Shown: positions 26,277 through 34,811 of the stretch, piece after piece | Position numbering within the stretch: position 1 is the first letter of the stretch | Layout: each line of letters starts with the position of its first letter | From: Archaeoglobus sp. UBA234 | GTDB lineage: Archaea; Halobacteriota; Archaeoglobi; Archaeoglobales; Archaeoglobaceae | Direction of reading: 5' to 3' | NCBI GenBank assembly: GCA_002494625.1 | Contig: DACH01000004.1 | Coordinates: forward strand, 1-64,000 | Length of the DNA: 64,000 nucleotides | The notes under the pieces: generated by a model | The model's input: only the letters and a program-made list of their open reading frames with translations | What the model was told of the DNA's origin: nothing | Database searches by the model: none | Program-made: the position numbers and the translations under genes

Positions 26277-26341
26277 GTTCCCAAAAACTCAGCCATCTTT
26301 TATAAACTTTTTTATTCACTCTTATTTTTAATGTTGAATTC

Positions 26342-27208
26342 TCAGCTTCTTTCGTTGACTTCATTAATTCTTCTGAATCTTCCACTTGACCGAGAACAGA
26401 CATGTATAGAAATATAATCTACTTCGGGCATTTTCTCCTTAATTTTAGAACTGATTTTCACTGTTAAATCATCTGCTTCATTAACTTTCATCTCCCCATC
26501 AACTGTAATGTGCATATCCAGATGAATCTTGTTTCTCCCGGTAAAAACCGCAATGATATCATGAACATCTTTGACTTCATTGAAATCTGATACAATTGTA
26601 TTTAGCTTTGAGTAAAAATCCCTATCAGGGCTGAAACCCAGTAAAATTTCCGCATTTTCTCTGTAGAGTCTCAACCCATTTGCTGCTATAATCAATCCAA
26701 TCATTACAGTAAAAATACCATCCGAGAGGGGAAAAAAGGCTGAAAGAATTACTCCCGCTATTGCTCCGGATGTTGAAAGAGTATCATTTACGAGTTCAGT
26801 TCTAATCGCAGAAAAAAGATGTCCTCTTTTTTCAGTCGAGAGGTAGAGAGGTATAATAAGGAGGAAAAGGGTTGTTAAAAGCACAATAATTGCAATAAAA
26901 GGATACTTGAACTCTCCCGGGTTCATAATTTTAATCAGTCCTTCTCTTATCAGCTCAAAAGATACAATAGTTATGAAGGCAATAGAGACTGTTAGAGCTC
27001 CAATATTCTCCGCCAGTCCATGTCCAAAAGGATGCTGCTCATCAGGTGGTTTCAGGGATATCTTCTCTGCTTTTTTGAGGACCGAGAGTATGAGAAGATC
27101 TATTATGCCATGAAAAAACTCAGCCAGTAGAACAAGGTAACCTGTAAGAACATATGAAATTAGCCTCAGGAATCCCACAGTAGCATATATGAGAAAGTAA
27201 AGACGCAT
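26342..27208 (-). CDS. Cation diffusion facilitator (CDF) metal transporter
   Basis: 288 residues, about six membrane helices and a C-terminal cytoplasmic metal-sensing domain (from ~205: DFNEVKDVHDI). The loop HPFGHGLAENIGAL is a family hallmark. The transport site in helix 2 reads H33-x3-D37 (EFFHGIIDLL), and in helix 5 E-x3-D (TELVNDTLS), where zinc exporters have D-x3-D and H-x3-D. The substrate may therefore differ from zinc. It stands alone on the minus strand. Confidence 0.88.
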   Translation of the reverse strand: MRLYFLIYATVGFLRLISYVLTGYLVLLAEFFHGIIDLLILSVLKKAEKISLKPPDEQHPFGHGLAENIGALTVSIAFITIVSFELIREGLIKIMNPGEFKYPFIAIIVLLTTLFLLIIPLYLSTEKRGHLFSAIRTELVNDTLSTSGAIAGVILSAFFPLSDGIFTVMIGLIIAANGLRLYRENAEILLGFSPDRDFYSKLNTIVSDFNEVKDVHDIIAVFTGRNKIHLDMHITVDGEMKVNEADDLTVKISSKIKEKMPEVDYISIHVCSRSSGRFRRINEVNERS

Positions 27209-27293
27209 AAAAAAGAATGATGGAGAATCTATTTAAAAAATTTGTTTTTTAGGTATTCCAAATTTTTACCACAGGATAGAAAGCTTAAATTTA

Positions 27294-27839
27294 ATGGAGG
27301 GAAAAGGCATTTTGGTGTCAGAAAGAGAGAATCACAGATCCAGAAGGAATCGCTCAATAACAATTAACTCCCCAGTTGAGGACAAAATCCTGTGGGCAGA
27401 GGAAATTTTCCAGGACACTGACTTTACACACTTAGCTGAGGAGCTTGAAAAACTTAAGGAAGCTATTGAGAGGAGCAGAACTGTGATGAACGAAAAAGGT
27501 ATTTTCAAAGCCTGTAGTGAATGCGGAGATAAGAGTTGCTGTGGAGAAGGAATTGAGCAGAGATTCGATGCAACCATCCTGATTCTGAACCTCCTTCTTG
27601 GTGTTAAACTACCCCATAAAAGAGAGATCAAACACGGATGCTTCTTCCTTTCAAACAGGGGTTGCAAACTGAAAGTGAGAGAGATAATCTGCATAAACTA
27701 TCTCTGCAAAAAAATATACGAAGAGGTAGAAATAGACGATATAATAGAAGTCCAGAGGATATGTGGAGAGGAGATTGACTTGATTTTCAGGCTATCTGAG
27801 GAAATAAAGAGAAAAATAAAAGAGGGTGCTCGAAAATGA
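27294..27839 (+). CDS. Cys-rich protein, YkgJ-like metal-chelating domain
   Basis: 181 residues. The middle and C-terminal part has a CxxCx4CC set (ACSECGDKSCC) followed by GCFFLSNRGC and IICINYLC, the layout of the YkgJ family of putative zinc- or iron-chelating proteins. Function unknown. ATG 27294 overlaps a GGAGGG box, so translation may start at TTG 27312 or GTG 27315, which that box would serve. Its stop overlaps the next gene's ATG (ATGA at 27836-27839), so the two proteins are probably made together. Confidence 0.7.
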   Translation: MEGKGILVSERENHRSRRNRSITINSPVEDKILWAEEIFQDTDFTHLAEELEKLKEAIERSRTVMNEKGIFKACSECGDKSCCGEGIEQRFDATILILNLLLGVKLPHKREIKHGCFFLSNRGCKLKVREIICINYLCKKIYEEVEIDDIIEVQRICGEEIDLIFRLSEEIKRKIKEGARK

Positions 27840-28546
27840 ACAACCTACAAAAAATACCAGAAGTATTCTTGGAGCTCTTAGAGCACGATGAGATTGATTT
27901 TATGACAAAACTTTGGTATGAAGTAGGGAGAAGAGATTTAAAGGATCCAGTGGTATATGCAGGCTCTGGAGGTGACATAGAGCACGCAATTTTTCTCGGG
28001 AGAAATCTTGTCTTCTTTGATAACCACCTACCTGAAGATAATTTTAGAGAAATTCTTTCAAAGATAGAGAGAATTGGAGTTGTCGAAAGCACCCTATTCA
28101 AGGGAAATAAAATGATGGCAGAATTCCAGATAGCCGATATGAAGTTTAGACTCTCATTTTACGGTGAGGATGCAACAAAAATAGGTTCTATCGACTTCCC
28201 TGAGTTAAAAAATGGTATATCGGTTTACTTCGTCAAAGACCCTTATCCAAGAGCCGGAAGAGCCGGTTCAATTCGAAATCCCAAATGCTTTGCAAGGGCA
28301 CTCAAGATGATTAAACTAGGGGGATATTACATAGAAAAAGAGTGTCCCATCACATGCTCAATCCCTCCTGAAAAAATCGGCTTCAAAAAAATAATGAGCG
28401 GAAAAATATCCTCACTTTCCTTCAGAAAAAGCCCTGGAAACCTATATGTAAAACTCAGAGATGTTGAAAATCTTGAAGAACTGCTCGAAAAGGATTTTGC
28501 ATTCTGTCTCGAGAAAGACGATTTTGTGAGAGATCTGAAAGAATAG
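27836..28546 (+). CDS. Uncharacterised Rossmann-like protein (possible SAM methyltransferase fold)
   Basis: 236 residues. VVYAGSGGDIEHAI (residues ~40-53) looks like motif I of a class I methyltransferase, FFDNHLP like motif II, and FARALKMIKLGGYYI like the post-motif region, but no catalytic motif of a known methylase is seen. I do not recognise the family. Coupled by a four-base overlap to the Cys-rich gene before it, it converges with the TAXI receptor gene. Confidence 0.6.
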   Translation: MNNLQKIPEVFLELLEHDEIDFMTKLWYEVGRRDLKDPVVYAGSGGDIEHAIFLGRNLVFFDNHLPEDNFREILSKIERIGVVESTLFKGNKMMAEFQIADMKFRLSFYGEDATKIGSIDFPELKNGISVYFVKDPYPRAGRAGSIRNPKCFARALKMIKLGGYYIEKECPITCSIPPEKIGFKKIMSGKISSLSFRKSPGNLYVKLRDVENLEELLEKDFAFCLEKDDFVRDLKE

Positions 28547-28621
28547 AAAGAAATACTGCCACAGAAATTTAAAATACAGAACCCGATTCACAATCAAAGA
28601 AAAAAAATAGGAAAAAAGATG

Positions 28622-29608
28622 TTACTCAATCAGCCCCTTTTCCTTGTAGTACTTCTCAGCTCCCGGATGGAGCGGGATTGACATTCCATCAAGAGCTGTC
28701 TCGAGCGTTATGTCGGCTGCTCTCTTGTGGGCCGCTTCAAGAACATCTCTGTGCTCAAAGATTGCCTTTGTAACTTCATACACAACTTCCTCTGGCAGGT
28801 CTGCGTTCGTTGCAAGCATTGCAAGAACTGCAACCGTCTTCACATCCTCATCCACACCGTTGTATGTACCAGCAGGAATGTTTACCTGGGTGTAGAATGG
28901 ATAGTTTTCCTTAAGCTTGTTGTATATCTCATCCGGCACCTCTACAATCGCAACCTCTCTTACAGCTGCAATATCGCTAACCGCAGCTGTCGGAATTCCT
29001 GCAACAATGAATCCTGCATCAATTGTCTTATCCTTCAGAGCATCAGAAACTTCTTTGAAGTTCAGAAATCTGATATCCGTATTTGACTCATCAATTCCAG
29101 CTGCATTTAAAATCTGAAGAGCGTCAACAGCAGTTCCAGAGCCTGGTGCACCCACAGCCACTCTCTTGCCCTTCAAGTCATATATCGTCTTAATATTATT
29201 CTCCTTCAGCGTTACAATCTGTATGATCTCGGGATAGAGCGTCGCTACACCTCTTATCTTACCGACTTTGGCATCCTTGAACATCTCAACTCCATTGTAT
29301 GCATAATAAGCAACATCATTCTGGAGAAGTCCAAACTCTGCTTCCATATCGCCTATTTTCCTAGCATTAACAACCGATGCTCCAGATGTTACTGCAGTTG
29401 CTTTTATACCCGGAGCAAACTCAGTTATCGCCTGAGCCATTGCTCCACCGACTGGATAGTATGTCCCAGCTGATCCGCCCGTAACAATAGTCACCTCAAT
29501 CTCCTTCGCCTCGGGAGTTGGTGTTGCCTTTGGTTTCTCCTCCTGAGCACAACCAAGGAAGAGCAAAGCAATTGCCAGAACCAGCAAGACCCCTACTTTG
29601 TATTTCAT
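28622..29608 (-). CDS. TAXI-type TRAP transporter solute-binding lipoprotein
   Basis: About 328 residues. A lipoprotein signal (KVGVLLVLAIALLFLGCAQE, lipobox FLGC) places it outside the membrane. VTGGSAGTYYPVGGAMA is the TAXI-family N-terminal signature. The frame is open to 29635, but ATG 29606-29608 follows GAGGTG with five bases of spacing and starts the signal peptide. It lies four bases after the fused permease. Family members bind glutamate, 2-oxoglutarate or other organic acids; the ligand here is unknown. Confidence 0.92.
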   Translation of the reverse strand: MKYKVGVLLVLAIALLFLGCAQEEKPKATPTPEAKEIEVTIVTGGSAGTYYPVGGAMAQAITEFAPGIKATAVTSGASVVNARKIGDMEAEFGLLQNDVAYYAYNGVEMFKDAKVGKIRGVATLYPEIIQIVTLKENNIKTIYDLKGKRVAVGAPGSGTAVDALQILNAAGIDESNTDIRFLNFKEVSDALKDKTIDAGFIVAGIPTAAVSDIAAVREVAIVEVPDEIYNKLKENYPFYTQVNIPAGTYNGVDEDVKTVAVLAMLATNADLPEEVVYEVTKAIFEHRDVLEAAHKRAADITLETALDGMSIPLHPGAEKYYKEKGLIE

Positions 29609-29612
29609 TTTT

Positions 29613-31634
29613 TCACCTCTTCGATAAAATACCATACTGATTTAAAAATATTGCTGTGAATATTATCAATCCTGCCAACTTCATAACTGGCTCAGGCGAC
29701 AAGAGCAGAATTCCTGAGACGAGTGACAGTAACCTCTGAAGTTTCGAAAGTTCTTTCATCACACTTCCGATTGTTGCTGCGTTGATTGCCATTATTCCGA
29801 TCATTATTGTCACAAGCAGGAGTAAGAGATTCACCACATCTCCCGAGGAATTAACACCGATTAACAGTAAAGCGGGGGAGAATATGAAAAGATACGGAAC
29901 AAGATACTTTCCAATTCCAATCTTCACTGCATTTATCCCAGTTTTCCAGGGATCACTTCCTGCTATAGCTGAGCCAGCATAGGCAGCAAGAGCAACAGGA
30001 GGTGTTAGGTCAGCAGCAACCCCAAAGTAGAAGACGAACATATGCGCAGGAAGAACGAGTTCTGGATATGCATCTAGGAAATCCCGAACTGTCATTCCAT
30101 ATCCCTGAGCCATGAAAGTTATTATAGCCGGGGCAGCAATTGTACTTGTTATAATGTAGTTCGCTGTTGTTGGTACACCCATTCCGAGAACCAAGGAAAC
30201 AAACATTGTGATTATCAGGATTATCAACAGATAACCCTGGGAAAGAATTATGGCTGAGGCAGCGATTTTGAAACCCAGGCCTGTGAGCGTTACAACACCA
30301 ACAATAATTCCTGCCGAAGCACATGCCATTGCAACTGTAACAGCACTCCTTCCACCATGTTCGAGGGCTCCGAGAATCCTTGAGACTATCAGAGCAAGTA
30401 TCTGCTTGCTGTTCATTCTTTTCTCTGGAGGAAGTGACCTGTTTTTCAGTATGGGTTCAAATATCATGATTATGATTACTGAATAGATGGAGTAAACCGC
30501 AGCCAAGATAGGGGTGTAGCCATTTACCAGCATGTAGATTATTATAAAGAGGGGTACAAGGTAGAACCACCCATTTTTGAGTACCGTCAGGGGGTGTGGG
30601 AGTTCACTTCTCGGTACACCCCTCAGATTCTCTTTTCTTGCCTCAAAATCAACAGCAGAGAACACTCCAAAGAAGTATAGAAAAGCTGGTATTATTGCCG
30701 CATAGACAATATTTATGTATGGCATCCCCACGAACTCAGCCATGATAAATGCTGCAGCCCCCATTATGGGAGGCATTATCTGTCCACCTGTTGATGCTGC
30801 TGGTTCAACAGCTCCTGCAAATTCCGGCTTGTATCCAACCCTTTTCATCAGAGGTATGGTGAAGGCTCCTGTTGTAACAGTGTTAGCAACAGAACTCCCC
30901 GAAATCGTCCCCATCATTGCAGATGAAACAACTGCAGCCTTTGCAGGTCCACCGACCATCCACCCAGTAATTGAATAGGCGAGATCAATAAAGAACCTTC
31001 CAGCCCCTGATTTCTCAAGAAAAGCCCCAAATATAATGAAAAGAACTACAAAACTCGATGAAACTGCAATGGGGGTGCCAAATATACCCTCTTTTGTATA
31101 GTAAAGGTGCTCGATTATCTCCTTCCAAGTATAATTGGGGTGTGAAAGTGCTCCGGGCAATCCTGCCCCGTACTTGGCATAGATGATGAAGATCAAGGCA
31201 ACTACCACCAGCGCAGGATTTACAACCCTTCTCGTTGCTTCAAGAACGAAAACAATTGCCAGAGATGCAATTATGAAATCAAATATTCTGTAGCCTGTTG
31301 CTGCCTTGAAGACGATTTCACCATAGTTCATCGCAAGATAGAATGCGACATAGAACCCTATGGCTGCGAGAACGAAGTCTATAACAGGGATTTTGCTCGT
31401 ATCCTTCGCTACCTTTTTTCTCAGTGGAAATATCAGAAATGAGAGCCCTACTGCAAAAGCGAGATGGATTGATTTCACAATATCATGCTGAAGAAGTCCG
31501 GTAAAGGAGCCATTTATTATGTGAAAGCTCGAGAAGACAATAGCGATTATAGAAACAATAATTGCATATATTCCCTTCAACTCTCTTTCGTGCAGAAATT
31601 TTTTCTCAAGTTCTGTTACATCAATTTCGTTCAA
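29613..31634 (-). CDS. TRAP transporter fused permease (DctQM, TAXI class)
   Basis: 673 residues, around 16 or more hydrophobic helices. The N-terminal four-helix DctQ-like part is fused to the large DctM-like domain, as in TAXI systems; GGQIMPPIMGAAAFIMAE and LGMGVPTTANYI are conserved transport-core stretches. It uses ion-gradient-driven import. The start is TTG (31632-31634), six bases after GGGGGGAT, and it overlaps the DUF1850 gene by 14 bases. Confidence 0.92.
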   Translation of the reverse strand: MNEIDVTELEKKFLHERELKGIYAIIVSIIAIVFSSFHIINGSFTGLLQHDIVKSIHLAFAVGLSFLIFPLRKKVAKDTSKIPVIDFVLAAIGFYVAFYLAMNYGEIVFKAATGYRIFDFIIASLAIVFVLEATRRVVNPALVVVALIFIIYAKYGAGLPGALSHPNYTWKEIIEHLYYTKEGIFGTPIAVSSSFVVLFIIFGAFLEKSGAGRFFIDLAYSITGWMVGGPAKAAVVSSAMMGTISGSSVANTVTTGAFTIPLMKRVGYKPEFAGAVEPAASTGGQIMPPIMGAAAFIMAEFVGMPYINIVYAAIIPAFLYFFGVFSAVDFEARKENLRGVPRSELPHPLTVLKNGWFYLVPLFIIIYMLVNGYTPILAAVYSIYSVIIIMIFEPILKNRSLPPEKRMNSKQILALIVSRILGALEHGGRSAVTVAMACASAGIIVGVVTLTGLGFKIAASAIILSQGYLLIILIITMFVSLVLGMGVPTTANYIITSTIAAPAIITFMAQGYGMTVRDFLDAYPELVLPAHMFVFYFGVAADLTPPVALAAYAGSAIAGSDPWKTGINAVKIGIGKYLVPYLFIFSPALLLIGVNSSGDVVNLLLLLVTIMIGIMAINAATIGSVMKELSKLQRLLSLVSGILLLSPEPVMKLAGLIIFTAIFLNQYGILSKR

Positions 31635-32157
31635 GCTGGCATCCCCCCACCAGAGTGGCTTTAACTGGATTTAATACAACAACTTTAAGTGTTACGGTTT
31701 TACCCAAATCGTCTAAATTAATCATGTATTTCCCAGTCTCAACTGTATAGTGGTTGAATGGGTTTACAGAGATCCTGAGCACACTGATATTGCGGAGAAT
31801 TCCAAATTGAAACCATTTCTCCCCTTTATATTCGACAGTAGAAAAATTTTTCTCAGTGCTTGGCAATCCCCAGCCAGCAGATTTGGTGAGTGTTTTGAAA
31901 AGCACAAGAGAATTATTTTCAATCCTGTAAAAGTCAATTTCCTTCGAAAGCTCTACTGAATGAATGAATGAGACTGATACAACCTCTTTTTCCATTACAG
32001 GAATATAACAGGTTTTATTTTCTCCAGAAATTTCAAGATATGTTTCCGTATATGAAAAAGAATAGAATAGGTATATTGCAGAAAGGAGAATTAATGCCAG
32101 AAGTAATCCTGATTTTGATGATCTTCCAGGCATAGGTGATGGAGTTACACTCAGCAT
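31621..32157 (-). CDS. DUF1850 protein, TRAP-TAXI accessory
   Basis: 178 residues with one N-terminal membrane segment (about 16-35) and an extracytoplasmic domain. VSVSFIHSVELSKEIDFYRI followed by SAGWGLPSTE is the DUF1850 pattern. DUF1850 genes regularly sit beside TAXI TRAP permeases, as here, where it overlaps the permease by 14 bases, but the function is not established. ATG 32157 has no clear ribosome site; TTTAAG about 24 bases upstream could give a leaderless message. Confidence 0.82.
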   Translation of the reverse strand: MLSVTPSPMPGRSSKSGLLLALILLSAIYLFYSFSYTETYLEISGENKTCYIPVMEKEVVSVSFIHSVELSKEIDFYRIENNSLVLFKTLTKSAGWGLPSTEKNFSTVEYKGEKWFQFGILRNISVLRISVNPFNHYTVETGKYMINLDDLGKTVTLKVVVLNPVKATLVGGCQLERN

Positions 32158-32244
32158 TTTAAATTTCCGGGATTACTTAAATTTGTCAGTTAAAAAAAGA
32201 AACGGTTATATTTTGCAGTGTCTTTAAAAAAAATGGTGATTGAA

Positions 32245-33063
32245 ATGGTTAAAGTTGGCGTAGTTAAAATGGGTGCAATCGGGACTGCTCTTCTTGTCGA
32301 GTATCTTCTTGATGAGAGAGCAGATAGAGGAGATATCAGCGTAAGAGTTGTCACAAGTGGCGCAAAGATGCAGCCAGAAGAGGCTGAAGTGGCTGAAAAA
32401 ATGAAGGAGTTCGACCCTGACCTCATTATTGTGGTCTCTCCAAATGCTGCTCTTCCGGGTCCAAAAGCTGCAAGAGAGGCTTTTGAAGGTAAGCCTGTTA
32501 TCATAATCAGTGACGCTCCAGCAAAGAAAGCTAAGGAGGAGTTTCAGGAGAAAGGATTCGGTTATATCCTGATAAACGCAGATTCGATGATTGGAGCGAG
32601 AAGAGAGTTCCTTGACCCAACCGAGATGGCTCTCTTCAATGCAGATGTTATCAAGGTGCTTGCAGCAACAGGAGCCTTCAGACTTGTCCAAGAGGCAATT
32701 GGTGGAGTTATCGATGCTCTTAAAGAAGGGAAGACTCCAGAACTCCCACAGGTAGTTGTTACAGCTGAAAGAGCTGTTGCTGCTGGAAACTTCAAGAACC
32801 CATATGCAAAGGCAAAAGCAATGGCAGCATATTACATTGCAGAGAAGGTTGCTGACATCGATGTGAAGGGTTGCTTCATCGAGAGAGACCCAGAGAAATA
32901 CATCCCCCTCGTTGCAGCAGCTCATGAGATGATGAGAGTAGCAGCTATTGAAGCTGATAGAGCAAGAGAGATTGAGAAGGGTGGAGATACCGTTTACAGG
33001 ACGCCCCACTCAAAGGATGGAGCTATTTTGAAGAAGTGGAGTCTAATGGAAAAGCCCCAGTAA
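32245..33063 (+). CDS. mtd: F420-dependent methylenetetrahydromethanopterin dehydrogenase
   Basis: About 272 residues. Oxidises methylene-H4MPT to methenyl-H4MPT with coenzyme F420. MVKVGVVKMGAIGTALL at the start and VVSPNAALPGPKAAREA are Mtd signatures. The frame opens at GTG 32218, but ATG 32245 with GGTGAT five bases upstream matches the family start. TTATATTTT near 32204 is a plausible TATA box. It is part of the same C1 route as Fwd and CODH/ACS in this window, but is separately transcribed. Confidence 0.95.
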   Translation: MVKVGVVKMGAIGTALLVEYLLDERADRGDISVRVVTSGAKMQPEEAEVAEKMKEFDPDLIIVVSPNAALPGPKAAREAFEGKPVIIISDAPAKKAKEEFQEKGFGYILINADSMIGARREFLDPTEMALFNADVIKVLAATGAFRLVQEAIGGVIDALKEGKTPELPQVVVTAERAVAAGNFKNPYAKAKAMAAYYIAEKVADIDVKGCFIERDPEKYIPLVAAAHEMMRVAAIEADRAREIEKGGDTVYRTPHSKDGAILKKWSLMEKPQ

Positions 33064-33069
33064 ACACTA

Positions 33070-33081
33070 TTTTTCTTTTTT
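33070..33081 (+). terminator. Oligo-T terminator of mtd
   Basis: TTTTTCTTTTTT begins seven bases after the mtd stop codon, the kind of T tract that ends archaeal transcripts. No hairpin is needed or obvious. Confidence 0.55.
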
Positions 33082-33091
33082 ATCCTTCCTA

Positions 33092-33526
33092 TCACTCGCT
33101 TTTCGACGCTATAACCTTTTTCGCATTGACCTTTCCAAGGGTAGAGATGCCATCAAGATAGGCTGTTTCCGCTTCAAGGTTGCCTATGGAAACATTTTTT
33201 CGAATTATTGCCTTCTCAACCTCAAGATGCTCTCCCCTGCAACCATTCTGAATTATCGCTTCTTCAGCCTTCAACCACTTAAATTCCGTGTTTGCCCCGA
33301 GTACAGCCTTTTTACAGCTAACCTTGCCCTTTATAAAAACCCCTTTGCTCGTGTTTATCTCTTCACACTCAACATCTCCCCAGAGGCATGCATCCATTCC
33401 CACAAGAATCTTGCCATTAAACCTGATTTTCCGATCTATTACTGCGTTTTTCTTGACTATCATAAGTTTTTTTCTTCTGTCAACAAGAATCTGTTTCCTG
33501 AGTTCAGGCTTTTTTGTTTTTATCAT
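33092..33526 (-). CDS. Bactofilin-like beta-helical protein
   Basis: 144 residues, almost entirely short beta repeats with Gly/Asn turns and V/I at regular spacing of about 18-20 residues (for example INTSKGVFIKGKVSCKK, EKAIIRKNVSIGNLEAE), preceded by a basic N terminus. This is the pattern of the polymer-forming bactofilin/DUF583 fold. GGTGAC precedes the ATG directly. It is the last gene of a three-gene set with the PUA protein and the cis-prenyltransferase homolog. Assembly into filaments is a family-based inference. Confidence 0.6.
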   Translation of the reverse strand: MIKTKKPELRKQILVDRRKKLMIVKKNAVIDRKIRFNGKILVGMDACLWGDVECEEINTSKGVFIKGKVSCKKAVLGANTEFKWLKAEEAIIQNGCRGEHLEVEKAIIRKNVSIGNLEAETAYLDGISTLGKVNAKKVIASKSE

Positions 33527-33611
33527 GTCACCAATTCAATTATCGATTAACAATTTAAATAATTTGCCGAAATATCCTCCCATCCGGGAGATTACAAGAA
33601 AGATTACAAGA

Positions 33612-34115
33612 TTATTTTTTATTAATTCCCACCCTCACATTTACCGCTACGCCTCTCCTGAAATCCATCATCTCTATATATCCGAGAACAGTCTTTCCCG
33701 TCGCAAGGAGTTTATCATCTTCATTAACCACTATTACCTCATCTTCTGCCCTTATTCTGTTATCAGCATCCACAACATGCTTTGCAAAAACATTCTTGCC
33801 TTCAGCAACAAATTCCGCAACTTCGTTCATCACAACCACCCTCAACTCAGGAAACTTAAAAAAGCTGTGCAACCTCCTTGCACCCTCAATGCTCAGGCTA
33901 AGCCATCCTGAGGCTGTTTTAAGCGTTGCAATCCTTACACCATTGTCAATAATCTGCCTGATTCTACCTGTCTTTGGAGAGACAATAAATCTGCATGTGT
34001 CAGGAAAAAGCACCTTTCCCGCTCCTTTTCCAAACTGATAGTCAGCTACATCTCTAACCAGCCTTAAATTCTCTTCTCTTGATTTGAATTCTACATTTTC
34101 AGGTTTTCTTGCCAT
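33612..34115 (-). CDS. PUA-domain protein related to the archaeosine TGT C-terminus
   Basis: 167 residues. The last ~75 residues (ELRVVVMNEVAEFVAEGKNV to VGYIEMMDFRRGVAVNVR) form a PUA domain, an RNA-binding module. The preceding region (YQFGKGAGKVLFPD...GWLSLSIEGARRL) resembles the C2 part of archaeosine tRNA-guanine transglycosylase. It has no catalytic domain, so it is probably an RNA-binding accessory protein. GAGGTG lies five bases before the ATG, inside the end of the upstream gene. Confidence 0.75.
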   Translation of the reverse strand: MARKPENVEFKSREENLRLVRDVADYQFGKGAGKVLFPDTCRFIVSPKTGRIRQIIDNGVRIATLKTASGWLSLSIEGARRLHSFFKFPELRVVVMNEVAEFVAEGKNVFAKHVVDADNRIRAEDEVIVVNEDDKLLATGKTVLGYIEMMDFRRGVAVNVRVGINKK

Positions 34116-34124
34116 TCTAACACC

Positions 34125-34772
34125 TCATCTTCCGAATCTCCTCTCTCTTTTCTGATAACCCCTCAGACACCTGAGAAAATCAATATATCTCATGTCACTC
34201 CACCCTATATCGAGAAAGTAAAGCTCGCTGTAAATGCTCTGCCAGATTAGAAAGTCAGGTATATCTTCCCCTGCCTTGATTATAAGATCTGGAGAGTTCT
34301 TTATTTTCAGATATTTTTCAACATCTTCCTCACAGATCTCTTCAGGCCGAATCTCTCCTCTTTCAACCAGTTCAGCCATCTTTTTAATGGCATCCGTTAT
34401 TTCAACTCTCCCACCATACCCAACAATCAGGTTCAGATGGTAATCGCCATCTCCATTTTCTATGAATTCGTCTGGAGTAATGAGATTTATATTTAAATTT
34501 CCCCCATTGAGTCTCCTCACCTCACCAAGGATTCTGTCAGGGAATTCCTTATAATTTCTTTTTCCTGAGACATGGATGCAGAGGGTTATTTCTTTTATCC
34601 CGAGTTTGAAACACCAGGTAATGAGTTCCCGGAATTTTTCAACATGATTCTCAATCTCTACATCCTCGGTCACAACCATAATGTGTTCGGGTAAAAAGCC
34701 CTTTATGACATCCTTCTCAAGCCTTTTTTCATATAGTTTCCTGGCAAACCCGGGAACAGGGAGACTCAGCAT
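34125..34772 (-). CDS. Cis-prenyltransferase homolog lacking the catalytic DGN motif (NgBR-like)
   Basis: 215 residues; active UppS/DHDDS enzymes are about 230-330. LNLIVGYGGRVEITDAI, the PDLIIKAGED segment, FLIWQSIYSELYFLDIGW and the terminal YQKRERRFGR are clear UppS landmarks. But after HIMVV the invariant DGNRRWA loop with the Mg-binding Asp is missing and the protein runs straight to the EKFRELITWCFKLGI helix. That matches non-catalytic partners such as eukaryotic NgBR/Nus1, so it is more likely a regulatory subunit than a standalone synthase (inference). Confidence 0.78.
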   Translation of the reverse strand: MLSLPVPGFARKLYEKRLEKDVIKGFLPEHIMVVTEDVEIENHVEKFRELITWCFKLGIKEITLCIHVSGKRNYKEFPDRILGEVRRLNGGNLNINLITPDEFIENGDGDYHLNLIVGYGGRVEITDAIKKMAELVERGEIRPEEICEEDVEKYLKIKNSPDLIIKAGEDIPDFLIWQSIYSELYFLDIGWSDMRYIDFLRCLRGYQKRERRFGR

Positions 34773-34811
34773 CGGTAGTTTTTTAAAATTGAAGTTACTT
34801 AACCTTTGCCG

